A stretch of 47,989 bases of DNA from Geobacillus proteiniphilus (GTDB lineage Bacteria; Bacillota; Bacilli; Bacillales; Anoxybacillaceae), in assembly GCF_001908025.1 (NCBI RefSeq), contig NZ_MQMG01000027.1, positions 1 through 47,989 of the forward strand, written 5' to 3'. The position numbers were made by a program, and so were the translations under genes. The notes beneath the pieces are model-generated. The model was not told where the DNA came from, searched no databases, and saw nothing but the letters and a program-made list of their open reading frames with translations. Every line of letters begins with the position of its first letter. Position 1 is the first letter of the stretch. This document shows, in pieces, positions 27,074 through 36,968 of the stretch.

Positions 27074-27136
27074 TTGACAGCGGAAGGCGAATGCGGTAAT
27101 CTCGAATGTAAGCGGTAACAAAACGAGCCGCATTCG
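27074..27136 (+). promoter_or_regulatory. Promoter with flanking inverted repeat upstream of the Spo0M-like gene
   Basis: TTGACA (27074-27079), 17 bp, TAATCT (27097-27102). CGAATGCGG (27088-27096) and CCGCATTCG (27128-27136) are perfect 9-bp arms starting in the spacer, and GCGGTAA occurs twice (27093, 27113). A regulator could act here; which one is unknown. Confidence 0.45.
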
Positions 27137-27263
27137 TCCCTGTTTCTCCCAGGGGCAGACGTGCCGCGCCAGCATCGTCTGTTTATTTTTTGGCTTGCGT
27201 TGAAACAGGCGGCTTCGTTTTTTCGTATGATGATATGACAAGAGAGACAAAGAGGTGACTACG

Positions 27264-27665
27264 GTGTTATTGCGCAAAATGATGTCAAGAGTCGGGGTCG
27301 GGTCGGCGCACGTCGACTTGATCTTAAATAAATCGTTATGGCGCCAAGGAGAAATGATTCAAGGGATCGTCCACATTTACGGCGGAACGGTGGAACAGAT
27401 GATCGAGCGGCTCGATGTGGAGCTCGTGCAAAAAACGATCGAAAACGGCAAGGAACTGGATGCCATTGTCGCCGTCATTCCGGCGGCCGGAGCGTTTTCG
27501 ATCAAGCCGGGCGAAAAAAAGGAAATCCCGTTTTCCTACACGATTCCGGAAACATTGCCGCCATCGCGCCCAGGTCGGTCGTACCGGTTCATCACCCGCC
27601 TTCATATCGAAGACGCGGTCGATACGCTCGACTTCGATTACGTGCAAATTTTGCCGAAGAAATAG
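27264..27665 (+). CDS. Spo0M-like arrestin-fold protein, N-terminal half only
   Basis: A 133-residue protein (SAHVDLILNKSLWRQGEMIQ, then GIVHIYGG, and a second strand set KPGEKKEIPFSYTIPETLPP) matching the N-terminal arrestin-like domain of Spo0M/SpoOM sporulation control proteins, which are usually about 250 residues. It stops after one domain without a visible frameshift, so this is a short family member rather than a broken gene. GTG 27264 fits the AAGAGGTG site better than GTG 27255. Confidence 0.7.
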   Translation: MLLRKMMSRVGVGSAHVDLILNKSLWRQGEMIQGIVHIYGGTVEQMIERLDVELVQKTIENGKELDAIVAVIPAAGAFSIKPGEKKEIPFSYTIPETLPPSRPGRSYRFITRLHIEDAVDTLDFDYVQILPKK

Positions 27666-27666
27666 G

Positions 27667-27695
27667 TTGACAGCGTTTTCAACAGATGATATGCT
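27667..27695 (+). promoter_or_regulatory. glpFK promoter with overlapping cre site
   Basis: TTGACA (27667-27672), 17 bp, TATGCT (27690-27695). TTGACAGCGTTTTCAA (27667-27682) fits the CcpA operator consensus WTGNNARCGNWWWCAW at every position and covers the -35, so CcpA should repress glycerol use when glucose is present. Confidence 0.85.
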
Positions 27696-27732
27696 AAAAG
27701 CAAGTTAATAACGTTGTGGTGGAGAAGCGGAG

Positions 27733-27785
27733 ACCCACACATATTCCTCGTTGCTTAGCGGGGAAGCGTGTGGGTTTTTGTTTTT
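27733..27785 (+). terminator. Leader terminator of glpFK (candidate GlpP antitermination site)
   Basis: ACCCACAC (27733-27740) and GTGTGGGT (27768-27775) form a hairpin followed by TTTTTGTTTTT, 85 bp before glpF and behind the glp promoter. In B. subtilis GlpP with glycerol-3-phosphate antiterminates such leader terminators of the glp genes; the same control is inferred here. glpP itself is not in the window. Confidence 0.8.
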
Positions 27786-27869
27786 CCACCCAACGGCTAA
27801 CCCTCCGGAGGGGCCGCCCAAGAAGGAAATGGCAGAAGAAATCACGAATGAAAAGGGGGAAGAGAACAA

Positions 27870-28688
27870 ATGTCGCCATTTTTAGGGGAATTCATCGGCA
27901 CGGCACTGCTCATCATTTTCGGCGCTGGTGTGTGCGCCGGGGTCAATTTAAAGAAATCATATGCGGCCAATTCGGGCTGGATTGTCATTACGATGGGGTG
28001 GGGGCTGGCGGTGGCCGTGGCCGTATACGCTGTCGGCCGGTATAGTGGCGCCCATCTCAATCCAGCGCTGACAGTGGCATTGGCCATAAGCGGTGATTTT
28101 CCATGGAAAGATGTCCCTAGCTATGTGTTGGCACAAGTACTTGGCGCTATGGTTGGGGCTGCCGTCGTCTATCTCCACTATTGGCCGCATTGGAAGGAAA
28201 CAGACGACCCGGGTGTCAAGCTTGGCGTATTTGCGACGGGTCCGGCAGTGCCGAATACGGCTGCCAACTTGCTTAGCGAGATCATCGGAACGTTTGTGTT
28301 GGTTCTGGCCATCTTGGCCATTGGCGCCAACAAATTCGCTGATGGGCTCAATCCGTTTATCGTTGGTTTTTTGATCGTGGCGATTGGACTGTCGCTCGGC
28401 GGTACGACGGGATACGCCATTAATCCGGCCCGAGACTTTGGACCTCGCTTAGCCCACTTTTTGTTGCCAATCCCAGGGAAAGGGTCATCAAATTGGGCGT
28501 ATGCGTGGGTGCCGATCGTCGGACCGCTGCTTGGGGGTGCGTTAGGCAGTTTGGTCTATAAAGCCGTTTTCTTGGGAAAACCGACAGGCGCATTATGGGG
28601 AGTGCTGGCGGCAACCGCAGTCGTTTTGGCGGCGGCGAAGATGGCAAAAGGAAAAACAGTCAGCGCCGCAAGCCGCCGTTCTCTCTAG
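27870..28688 (+). CDS. glpF: Glycerol uptake facilitator GlpF
   Basis: An aquaglyceroporin of 272 residues with six membrane helices and the two pore motifs HLNPALTVA and INPARDFGPR. The aspartate after NPAR marks a glycerol rather than a pure water channel. It lets glycerol diffuse in for phosphorylation by GlpK, whose gene follows after 49 nt. AAAAGGGGGAAG precedes the ATG. Confidence 0.95.
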   Translation: MSPFLGEFIGTALLIIFGAGVCAGVNLKKSYAANSGWIVITMGWGLAVAVAVYAVGRYSGAHLNPALTVALAISGDFPWKDVPSYVLAQVLGAMVGAAVVYLHYWPHWKETDDPGVKLGVFATGPAVPNTAANLLSEIIGTFVLVLAILAIGANKFADGLNPFIVGFLIVAIGLSLGGTTGYAINPARDFGPRLAHFLLPIPGKGSSNWAYAWVPIVGPLLGGALGSLVYKAVFLGKPTGALWGVLAATAVVLAAAKMAKGKTVSAASRRSL

Positions 28689-28716
28689 TTGGCGTACGGG
28701 GTTTGTAAGCAAATAA

Positions 28717-30228
<1,512 letters not shown>

Positions 30229-30231
30229 TTG

Positions 30232-30270
30232 AAAAACGCGGATGCCCTGATGACGGGCATCCGCGTTTTT
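30232..30270. terminator. Bidirectional terminator of glpK and the GGDEF-EAL gene
   Basis: AAAAACGCGGATGCCC-tgatgac-GGGCATCCGCGTTTTT, a perfect 16-bp stem; the stop codon of the minus-strand gene lies at its right foot. Confidence 0.95.
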
Positions 30271-32482
30271 ACGTCCTTCGCTCGATACTGCGTGCTAGCA
30301 GGCCAGCTGCTTCATCTGCCGGCATGGGGGGCCGGAACAAGTAGCCTTGCGCCTCTTGACAGCCTTTTTCCCTTAAGTACTCGAGCTGTTCCTCGCGCTC
30401 TACTCCTTCGGCGACGACGTTCATGCCAAGATGGCGGGCGAGGGAGATGATCGTGCTTGTGATGATGCTGCCATAGTGCGAATGGGGGCAATCGGCGATG
30501 AAGGTACGGTCGATTTTCACGGTGTCAATGTTCAACTGTTTCAAATAGGCGAGTGAGGAATAGCCGGTGCCGAAATCATCGATGGACAAGCGCACCCCCA
30601 TCTCTTTCAACCGGCGCAAATTGGCCAAAATAGTCGCTTCTTGATAAATGGCGATCGTTTCTGTAATTTCAAGTTCCAACCACGATGGCCTCATATTCGT
30701 CTCCGCCAAAATGGCTTCCACGCGGGCGGCGAATTGCGGATGGTGCAACTCTTTGACGGAAACGTTGACGGCCATTCGAACCGGTATGAACCCTTGACGG
30801 CGCCAACGTTCGTGCTGCCGGCATGCTTGGCGGATCGTCCATTCGCCGATGGGAATAATGAGACCCGTTTCCTCTGCAAGTGGAATAAAATCACTTGGCG
30901 GCACAATCCCTTTGGAGGGGTGATGCCAACGAATGAGCGTTTCCATAGCGGAAACAGCTTTTGTCCGCACATCGACAATCGGCTGGTACAATAGGACGAA
31001 CCCATCCATGTTTTGTTTGACTGTTTGGTGCAAATCCGCTAACAAAAATACATTGGGAAGGCGCTGATGCTGCAGCGCTTCTTCATAAAGACAATAGCTG
31101 TTTTTGCCTTTCCGTTTCGCCTCCATGGCGGCCATGTCCGCCTGGCGGATGGCCGTGTCCGCATTGGCTTGCTCACCGTCGAAAAGAGCGATGCCGATGC
31201 TGGCCGTTATAAAAATGGTTTGTTCGGCGAGTGAAAACGGCTGGGCGATGAGCGCCAGCAAGTCTTCCGCTATGGCTGATGCTTCTTGGTGTCCATCGAC
31301 TGGCGCGAGCAACACGATGAATTCATCTCCGCTCATATGGGCAGCGATGCCATGGGGATGGACGCGCTCACGAAGCCGGGCGGCCGTCTGTTGAAGCAAC
31401 TCGTCGCCGATATGATGGCCGAACGAATCATTAATATATTGAAAGCCGTCTAAATCAATATACAAAATGGCGCCGTGTTGTTTCGTTTCTTTCAGTTTTG
31501 GCAGCATTGCCTTGGCAAGCTGCAAAAATCGACGCCGGTTCGGCAATCCGGTGAGCTCATCATAATGGTAATGGAACAGGGAATCATACAGCCGTCTGTT
31601 TTCTTCGAGCGCTTTCCTTGTTCCCTCATGTTCCATGGCGAGGCTCGCGAGCGATGACAGCGCCGACATGATCTCCATATCTTCCGGCTCCGGTTCGCGC
31701 TCGGTCGGATAGTAAAACGCCAGCGTTCCGAGCACATGGCCGGATGATGAGAGAATGGGCATGGACCAGCAAGCTCTCAACCCGTGCGCCAACGCGAATT
31801 GCGCATAAGACGTCCAGCGGGGGTCATTCGCCACATTGCTTGCAATCACGACCTCTTTTTGGTAGGCGGCCGCGCCGCACGATCCAGATTGCGGCCCGAT
31901 TTCGATTCCATTCATGGCTTCGATATAAGCGGATGGCAAGCTTGGCGCTGCTCCATGGTAAAGGCGTCGCCCGTTGTCATCGGCAAGCAAAATCGAACAA
32001 ACGGCTGGCGGCCGCAACGCTTCGGCCGCCTTGGCAATGGACGTGAGAATGGCATCGAGCGGCTCGTGTTTGGCGATTTGCTTCAAAATGTGAGTCTGTT
32101 CAGCGAGCAGCCGCTCCGCATGTGTTTCAGCGGTCATGTCAGAGCACGAGACGAGGAGGAACGGCGTATCGTTCAATGTTTTCCAACGCATATGCACGCG
32201 AACAGCGCATAATTTGCCGGTTTTATGCACCGTTCTGGCCGTGAATGTGCGAACCGCTTCATCGGCCGGTTGAGGAAGCAAGTGGGCGAGGGACGCCCAG
32301 TCGTCAGGATGGAAAATAGTTTGAAACGGGGCGCCGATGAGCTCAACCCGATCGTAGCCCAACGATGCACCGGCATAGTCATTCATATCGACAATCACCC
32401 CATGTTCATTCACCACCCATTGCACGGCAGGCATAAAAAAGTAAAGCGCCCCATAATGCGTCATGATCGACTGCTTGTCCAT
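30269..32482 (-). CDS. PAS-GAF-GGDEF-EAL cyclic-di-GMP protein
   Basis: A 737-residue soluble sensor. A PAS domain (MPAVQWVVNEHGVIVDMNDY) lies at roughly 10-125 and a GAF domain (VCSILLADDNGRRLYHGAAP) at 140-285. The GGDEF domain (HYDELTGLPNRRRFL; active-site SGDEF) covers about 315-480, and an EAL domain 490-735. EAL motifs: METLIRWHHP, NVSVKEL, LEITETI, DDFGTGYSSLAYLKQL, KIDRTF, AEGVE and QGY. The signature triplet is ETL, keeping the catalytic Glu, so both synthesis and breakdown of c-di-GMP look possible. ATG 32482 has GGAGGA 10 nt upstream. Three 10-bp repeats lie upstream. Confidence 0.93.
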   Translation of the reverse strand: MDKQSIMTHYGALYFFMPAVQWVVNEHGVIVDMNDYAGASLGYDRVELIGAPFQTIFHPDDWASLAHLLPQPADEAVRTFTARTVHKTGKLCAVRVHMRWKTLNDTPFLLVSCSDMTAETHAERLLAEQTHILKQIAKHEPLDAILTSIAKAAEALRPPAVCSILLADDNGRRLYHGAAPSLPSAYIEAMNGIEIGPQSGSCGAAAYQKEVVIASNVANDPRWTSYAQFALAHGLRACWSMPILSSSGHVLGTLAFYYPTEREPEPEDMEIMSALSSLASLAMEHEGTRKALEENRRLYDSLFHYHYDELTGLPNRRRFLQLAKAMLPKLKETKQHGAILYIDLDGFQYINDSFGHHIGDELLQQTAARLRERVHPHGIAAHMSGDEFIVLLAPVDGHQEASAIAEDLLALIAQPFSLAEQTIFITASIGIALFDGEQANADTAIRQADMAAMEAKRKGKNSYCLYEEALQHQRLPNVFLLADLHQTVKQNMDGFVLLYQPIVDVRTKAVSAMETLIRWHHPSKGIVPPSDFIPLAEETGLIIPIGEWTIRQACRQHERWRRQGFIPVRMAVNVSVKELHHPQFAARVEAILAETNMRPSWLELEITETIAIYQEATILANLRRLKEMGVRLSIDDFGTGYSSLAYLKQLNIDTVKIDRTFIADCPHSHYGSIITSTIISLARHLGMNVVAEGVEREEQLEYLREKGCQEAQGYLFRPPMPADEAAGLLARSIERRT

Positions 32483-32540
32483 GCGGAAGCAATCCTCCAA
32501 TCTGCGAAAAAATAAGGTGCACTATATCATTCTACCATGT

Positions 32541-32570
32541 TTTTGTCTATTTTTGTCTATTTTTGTCGAA
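32541..32570 (-). repeat. Three tandem 10-bp repeats ending in a Spo0A-type box
   Basis: TTTTGTCTAT twice, then TTTTGTCGAA (plus strand). The third unit contains TGTCGAA, the Spo0A box core, within a T-rich surround. Lies 59 bp upstream of the GGDEF-EAL start. Confidence 0.6.
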
Positions 32571-32639
32571 CGATTGCTGTATTTTTTCCACTGACTGTAT
32601 AAAACGATGGACGCGGTGCATGTCCCCTCTTCTTGGCAT

Positions 32640-33098
32640 TTTGTCGAGTAGGAGAGGGTGACTAACCATTCTCGTCAAGTTTAGAAATAAAAGGGCACAT
32701 CACTACAACATGTACTTGACAAGCAAGGCGTTTTCTTGAGCCGCCATGTATCAAAATCATTGATTTGCTGATTTTTTTCTTATAGGCGTAAGTAAGGCAT
32801 GTTCTGGAACAGTCAAGTTCAATTTTTGGTGAAGATTCATATTTTTTATAAAAATGGTACACCATCCTTACGCCTGTGAAATAAAGTCGAATTTTTTGTT
32901 CGACGAACATGAAGAAAAAAAGGCGAAAAATCCTTTGCACGACCTTATTATTTTATAAAACATTATTCTAAATAAACAAATAAGAGAAGGATAAAATTAC
33001 AAAAAATATTGAACTTACAAAAAATTGTGATAGAATATTATCATAGAATTATATATAGTCTAAAATTTCGTTACACTAAATCAAAGGGGAAAGGCGCA
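32640..33098. other. AT-rich intergenic block before the oligopeptide operon
   Basis: About 450 bp with far more A and T than the rest of the window and no credible gene; a 92-codon minus-strand frame lacks a ribosome site and is rejected. It holds the inverted repeat AGGCGTAAG / CTTACGCCT (32784-32792, 32867-32875) and GTCGAA-N7-TTCGAC (32886-32904), then the operon promoter at its right end. It may be a large regulatory region or remnant of transferred DNA. Confidence 0.6.
33009..33036 (+). promoter_or_regulatory. Promoter of the oligopeptide transporter operon
   Basis: TTGAAC (33009-33014), 16 bp, TAGAAT (33031-33036), 62 bp before the TTG start of appD. No good CodY box was found by eye. 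Confidence 0.5.
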
Positions 33099-34124
33099 TT
33101 GGAAAAACAACCATTGTTGGAAATTGATCGATTGCGGGTTTCGTTTCAGATCGACGGCGACTATTATGCGGCAGTAGATGATGTTTCCTTGACGATTGGG
33201 GAAAACGAAGTCGTCGCTCTTGTCGGCGAGTCAGGGTGCGGAAAAAGCGCCCTTGCCCTTTCGATCATGGGGCTGCACCCGCCGGAGAAGACGAAAGTAG
33301 AAGGATGTCTGCAGTTTAAAGGGACGAACTTGCTGTCGTTATCTGTTTCCGAATTGAACCGAATCCGCGGTAAAGAGATCGGGATGGTTTTCCAAGATCC
33401 GTTGACAGCGCTCAACCCACTCATGACCGTCGGCCGGCAAATCGAGGAAAGCATGGATTATCATTTACGGCTGTCGGGGGCAGAAAAAAAGAAGCGAACG
33501 ATCCGCTTGCTTGAGCGGGTCGGCATTCCTGAACCGGAAAAAGTGTACCATCGCTATCCGCACGAACTGTCCGGAGGAATGCGGCAGCGGGTCGTGATTG
33601 CGATCGCCGTCGCCTGCGAGCCAGCCTTATTGATCGCCGATGAGCCGACTACAGCGCTTGACGTGACGATTCAGGCGCAAATTATGGGGCTTTTGAAAGA
33701 ATTGCAGCAGCAAATGAAAACGAGCATTATTTTGATCACGCACGATTTAGGGGTCGTGGCGGAAATGGCGGACCGTGTGGCGGTCATGTATGCCGGGGAA
33801 ATCGTTGAATGGGCGGACGTCGATACCATTTTCCACCGCCCGCTTCATCCATACACTCGCTCGTTGTTGCAGTCAATCCCGTCCGCGCAGACGAAAAAGG
33901 AACGTCTTCACGTCATTCAAGGAATCGTTCCCCCGCTGCATAAGCTGCCGCGGCGAGGCTGCCGCTTCCAGCCGCGCATCAGCTGGATTGGGGCGGATAA
34001 GCACGAACCGGATCCGAAGCTGCGGGAAGTGGAGCCGGGGCATTGGGTGCGTTGCACATGTTACCAACATTTTTATTTTCCCGATGATCAAACGGTAGGT
34101 GGGGTCGGCTATGGCGCTTCTTAA
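33099..34124 (+). CDS. appD: Oligopeptide ABC transporter ATPase AppD/OppD
   Basis: A 341-residue ATPase with Walker [15 protein letters not shown]-loop [12 protein letters not shown], signature LSGGMRQR, Walker [14 protein letters not shown] and the C-terminal oligopeptide extension ([12 protein letters not shown]). That extension is cysteine-poor here, with only GCRF and CTCY. TTG 33099 is taken because AAAGGGGAAAGG lies before it and the frame upstream runs through the promoter. Overlaps appF by 14 nt. App or Opp identity is not settled. Confidence 0.88.
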   Translation: MEKQPLLEIDRLRVSFQIDGDYYAAVDDVSLTIGENEVVALVGESGCGKSALALSIMGLHPPEKTKVEGCLQFKGTNLLSLSVSELNRIRGKEIGMVFQDPLTALNPLMTVGRQIEESMDYHLRLSGAEKKKRTIRLLERVGIPEPEKVYHRYPHELSGGMRQRVVIAIAVACEPALLIADEPTTALDVTIQAQIMGLLKELQQQMKTSIILITHDLGVVAEMADRVAVMYAGEIVEWADVDTIFHRPLHPYTRSLLQSIPSAQTKKERLHVIQGIVPPLHKLPRRGCRFQPRISWIGADKHEPDPKLREVEPGHWVRCTCYQHFYFPDDQTVGGVGYGAS

Positions 34125-35037
34125 CGTCAACCATTTGAAAGTATACTATCCGGTGCGCGGAGGTTTTTTCCGCCGCGTGATCGACCATGTCCGCGCGGTG
34201 GACGATGTTAGCTTTTCTTTGAATCAAGGGGAAACGTACGGGCTTGTCGGCGAATCGGGTTGCGGCAAAACGACGACGGGGCGCACGATCATCGGCCTTA
34301 TTCGGGCAACGGCCGGTGAAGTGCTGTTTGAAGGGACGGATTTGACAAAGCTGAATCGGCGTCAATTTCATGCGTATCGGAAAGACATCCAAATGATTTT
34401 CCAAGACCCGTACTCGTCTCTCAATCCGCGCAAACGCGTGCTCGATATTGTCGCCGAGCCGTTGCGCAACTTTGAAAAATTGTCGCCTCAAGAGGAGCGG
34501 AAAAAAGTGCAGTACGTGCTCGAGCGGGTCGGGTTAAGCGCCGAGTCGATCTATAAGTATCCGCACGAGTTTTCCGGCGGGCAGCGCCAACGCATCGGCA
34601 TCGCCCGCGCGCTTACGCTCAATCCGAAGCTGATCATCGCCGATGAGCCGGTTTCGGCGCTCGATGTCTCTGTGCAGGCGCAAGTGTTGAACTTTATGAA
34701 AGACATTCAGCAAGAATATGGCCTTACGTATTTGTTCATCAGCCATGATTTGGGCATCATCCGCCATATGTGCGACCGAATCGGCATCATGTACCGCGGC
34801 CGGCTTGTCGAGGAAGGGACGAGTGAAGACATTTTCACGAATCCACAACACATTTATACGAAGCGGCTTTTGTCCGCGATTCCGAACGCCGATCCACGCG
34901 ATCGCAGCAAACAGGCGGCGCTGCGCCGAGAAGTGGAAGAAGAATATGCGCAAGCGTATTCGCACTATTTCGATGAAAACGGGCGAGCGTATCCGCTTAA
35001 ACCCATTTCGCCGACTCACTCCGTGGCTATTCCGTAA
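34111..35037 (+). CDS. appF: Oligopeptide ABC transporter ATPase AppF/OppF
   Basis: The second ATPase, 308 residues: Walker [15 protein letters not shown]-loop [12 protein letters not shown], signature [13 protein letters not shown], Walker [19 protein letters not shown], and the family end [18 protein letters not shown] 34111 has AGGTGGGG 6 nt upstream, inside the end of appD, so translation is probably coupled. It pairs with AppD to power the AppB/AppC permease. Confidence 0.9.
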   Translation: MALLNVNHLKVYYPVRGGFFRRVIDHVRAVDDVSFSLNQGETYGLVGESGCGKTTTGRTIIGLIRATAGEVLFEGTDLTKLNRRQFHAYRKDIQMIFQDPYSSLNPRKRVLDIVAEPLRNFEKLSPQEERKKVQYVLERVGLSAESIYKYPHEFSGGQRQRIGIARALTLNPKLIIADEPVSALDVSVQAQVLNFMKDIQQEYGLTYLFISHDLGIIRHMCDRIGIMYRGRLVEEGTSEDIFTNPQHIYTKRLLSAIPNADPRDRSKQAALRREVEEEYAQAYSHYFDENGRAYPLKPISPTHSVAIP

Positions 35038-35055
35038 AGAGGGGAAGACGGAACG

Positions 35056-36024
35056 ATGTTGAAGTTTATTTTGCGTCGAATCTTGATCATGATTCCGCAG
35101 CTATTTTTGTTAAGCGTCCTCATTTTCCTGCTGGCGAAGGCGATGCCAGGCGATGCGTTGACCGGCCAGCTGGCTGCCAATCCGAAAATGGATCCGCAAA
35201 CATTGGAAGAGATGAAAGAGAAGCTCGGGTTAAACGACCCGGTACATATTCAGTACATCCGCTGGGTGAAAAACATGTTGCACGGCGATCTTGGCCTGTC
35301 TTATACCCATCAGCAGCCGGTCACGGACTTGCTGGCTGGAAGGGTCGGAAATACCGTATTGTTATCGGCGGCTATTTTAATTTTGACCTATCTCATCGCC
35401 ATTCCGCTTGGCATTGTGTCGGGACGGTGGACCGACACGTGGGCCGACAAGCTCATTGTCGGCTACAGTTACATTGGTTATGCCACCCCGCTATTTATCT
35501 TTGCGTTGATTATGTTGTTTATTTTCGGCTTCCATCTCGGTTGGTTTCCGACCGGCGGAAGCGTGGATATTCAAGTTGAGGAAGGGACGCTGGCCTATTA
35601 TTTAAGCAAATTGAACCATCTCATGCTTCCAGCCTTGTCCGGAGCGCTCATTAACACAGTGGTGACCATTCAATATTTGCGCAGCGAAATCATTGATACG
35701 AAAGTGAAAGATTTCGTAAAAACGGCACGCGCCAAAGGGGTGCCGGAGCGGCATATTTACTGGCGGCACATTTTGCGCAATTCGTTTTTGCCGATTGCGG
35801 CGTTTTTAGGCTATGAAATTACCGGTTTAATCGGCGGATCGGTCTTTTTGGAGTCCATTTACAGTTATCCTGGGCTTGGACAGCTGTTTTTGCAGTCGAT
35901 TATGCAGCGCGACTACAGCGTTGTGACGGCGCTCGTCATGATTTCCGGAGTAGCCACCCTCGTCGGAACGTTATTATCTGACATTATATTAAGTGCGGTT
36001 GATCCGCGCATTCGCATTGAGTAG
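35056..36024 (+). CDS. appB: Oligopeptide ABC transporter permease AppB/OppB
   Basis: A 322-residue permease with six membrane helices: the N-terminal anchor [20 protein letters not shown], the EAA loop [20 protein letters not shown] and the end typical of DppB/OppB proteins ([10 protein letters not shown]). It forms the pore with AppC. The gap to appF is 18 nt. Confidence 0.92.
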   Translation: MLKFILRRILIMIPQLFLLSVLIFLLAKAMPGDALTGQLAANPKMDPQTLEEMKEKLGLNDPVHIQYIRWVKNMLHGDLGLSYTHQQPVTDLLAGRVGNTVLLSAAILILTYLIAIPLGIVSGRWTDTWADKLIVGYSYIGYATPLFIFALIMLFIFGFHLGWFPTGGSVDIQVEEGTLAYYLSKLNHLMLPALSGALINTVVTIQYLRSEIIDTKVKDFVKTARAKGVPERHIYWRHILRNSFLPIAAFLGYEITGLIGGSVFLESIYSYPGLGQLFLQSIMQRDYSVVTALVMISGVATLVGTLLSDIILSAVDPRIRIE

Positions 36025-36045
36025 AAAGGGAGGAAGACGGAGGAT

Positions 36046-36954
36046 ATGAAACTGGAAGCAAACGGCCCAACGGCGGTCGGGACGAACGTCGAGAAAAGCC
36101 CTTCCCCCCTCTCCATTATGTGGCGGGAGCTCGTCCATGACCGGCTCGCGCTTGGCTCGCTCATCGTGCTGACAATCATTTTGCTCATCGTCTATGGAGC
36201 CTCGCTTTTTTTAGATCAAGAGGAAATTGTGAAAGTGGACTTTTTAGCCATTCACTCGCCGCCATCAGCGGAACATTGGCTTGGCACGGACTATGGCGGC
36301 CGCGACGTGTTCGGCCAGCTCATCATCGGTGCTCGCAATTCGTTTACGATCGGTTTGGCCATTACGCTCATCACTGGGGTGATCGGCCTCATTGTCGGAT
36401 TGGTGGCCGGCTATTTCGGCGGCTGGGTTGACAATATCATTATGCGCATCATTGACTTCATTCTCGTCTTGCCGTTTTTGATGCTTGTGATTGTATTTGT
36501 TGCGATTGTGCCGAAATACAATGTATTGACGTTTATTTTGATTATGAGTGCATTTTTATGGACCGGCAAGGCTCGACTGATCCGTGCGAAAACGCTCGCT
36601 GAGCGTGAGCTGGATTACGTCAGCGCCTCAAAGACACTTGGGACGCCGGATTGGAAAATCATTTTGTTTCAAATTTTGCCGAATTTAAGTTCCATTATCA
36701 TCGTCAATTTGACGTTGAATTTGGCCGGCAACATTGGCATTGAATCCGGGCTCACGTACCTCGGATTCGGGCTGCCGGAAAGCACGCCGAGCTTAGGGAC
36801 GTTGGTCAGCTATGCGACCAACCCGGATGTTTTGCAAAACAAATGGTGGGTATGGCTGCCTGCATCATTGCTTATTTTAGTGATGATGCTGTGCATAAAT
36901 TTCATCGGCCAAGCGTTAAAACGTGCGGCTGATGCCAGACAACGATTAAGTTAA
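36046..36954 (+). CDS. appC: Oligopeptide ABC transporter permease AppC/OppC
   Basis: A 302-residue permease with the OppC-type N-terminal helix (LGSLIVLTIILLIVYGASLF), the HWLGTDYGGRDVFGQLIIGARNS motif, and the EAA region (SASKTLGTPDWKIILFQILP). GGAGGAAGACGGAGG precedes the ATG. A short proline/serine-rich cytoplasmic N terminus precedes the first helix. Confidence 0.92.
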   Translation: MKLEANGPTAVGTNVEKSPSPLSIMWRELVHDRLALGSLIVLTIILLIVYGASLFLDQEEIVKVDFLAIHSPPSAEHWLGTDYGGRDVFGQLIIGARNSFTIGLAITLITGVIGLIVGLVAGYFGGWVDNIIMRIIDFILVLPFLMLVIVFVAIVPKYNVLTFILIMSAFLWTGKARLIRAKTLAERELDYVSASKTLGTPDWKIILFQILPNLSSIIIVNLTLNLAGNIGIESGLTYLGFGLPESTPSLGTLVSYATNPDVLQNKWWVWLPASLLILVMMLCINFIGQALKRAADARQRLS

Positions 36955-36968
36955 AGGGGGAAGAAAAA

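Noticed and set aside
32886-32904. GTCGAA-N7-TTCGAC as paired Spo0A boxes
   Set aside because: Both halves miss the leading T of TGTCGAA, so the sites are below a reasonable threshold.
32662-32940. 92-codon minus-strand frame in the AT-rich block
   Set aside because: No ribosome site, no recognisable domain, and open frames of this length are not rare in the block.
32960-33090. CodY box before the oligopeptide operon
   Set aside because: The best match to AATTTTCWGAAAATT has five mismatches in a region so AT-rich that this is expected by chance.
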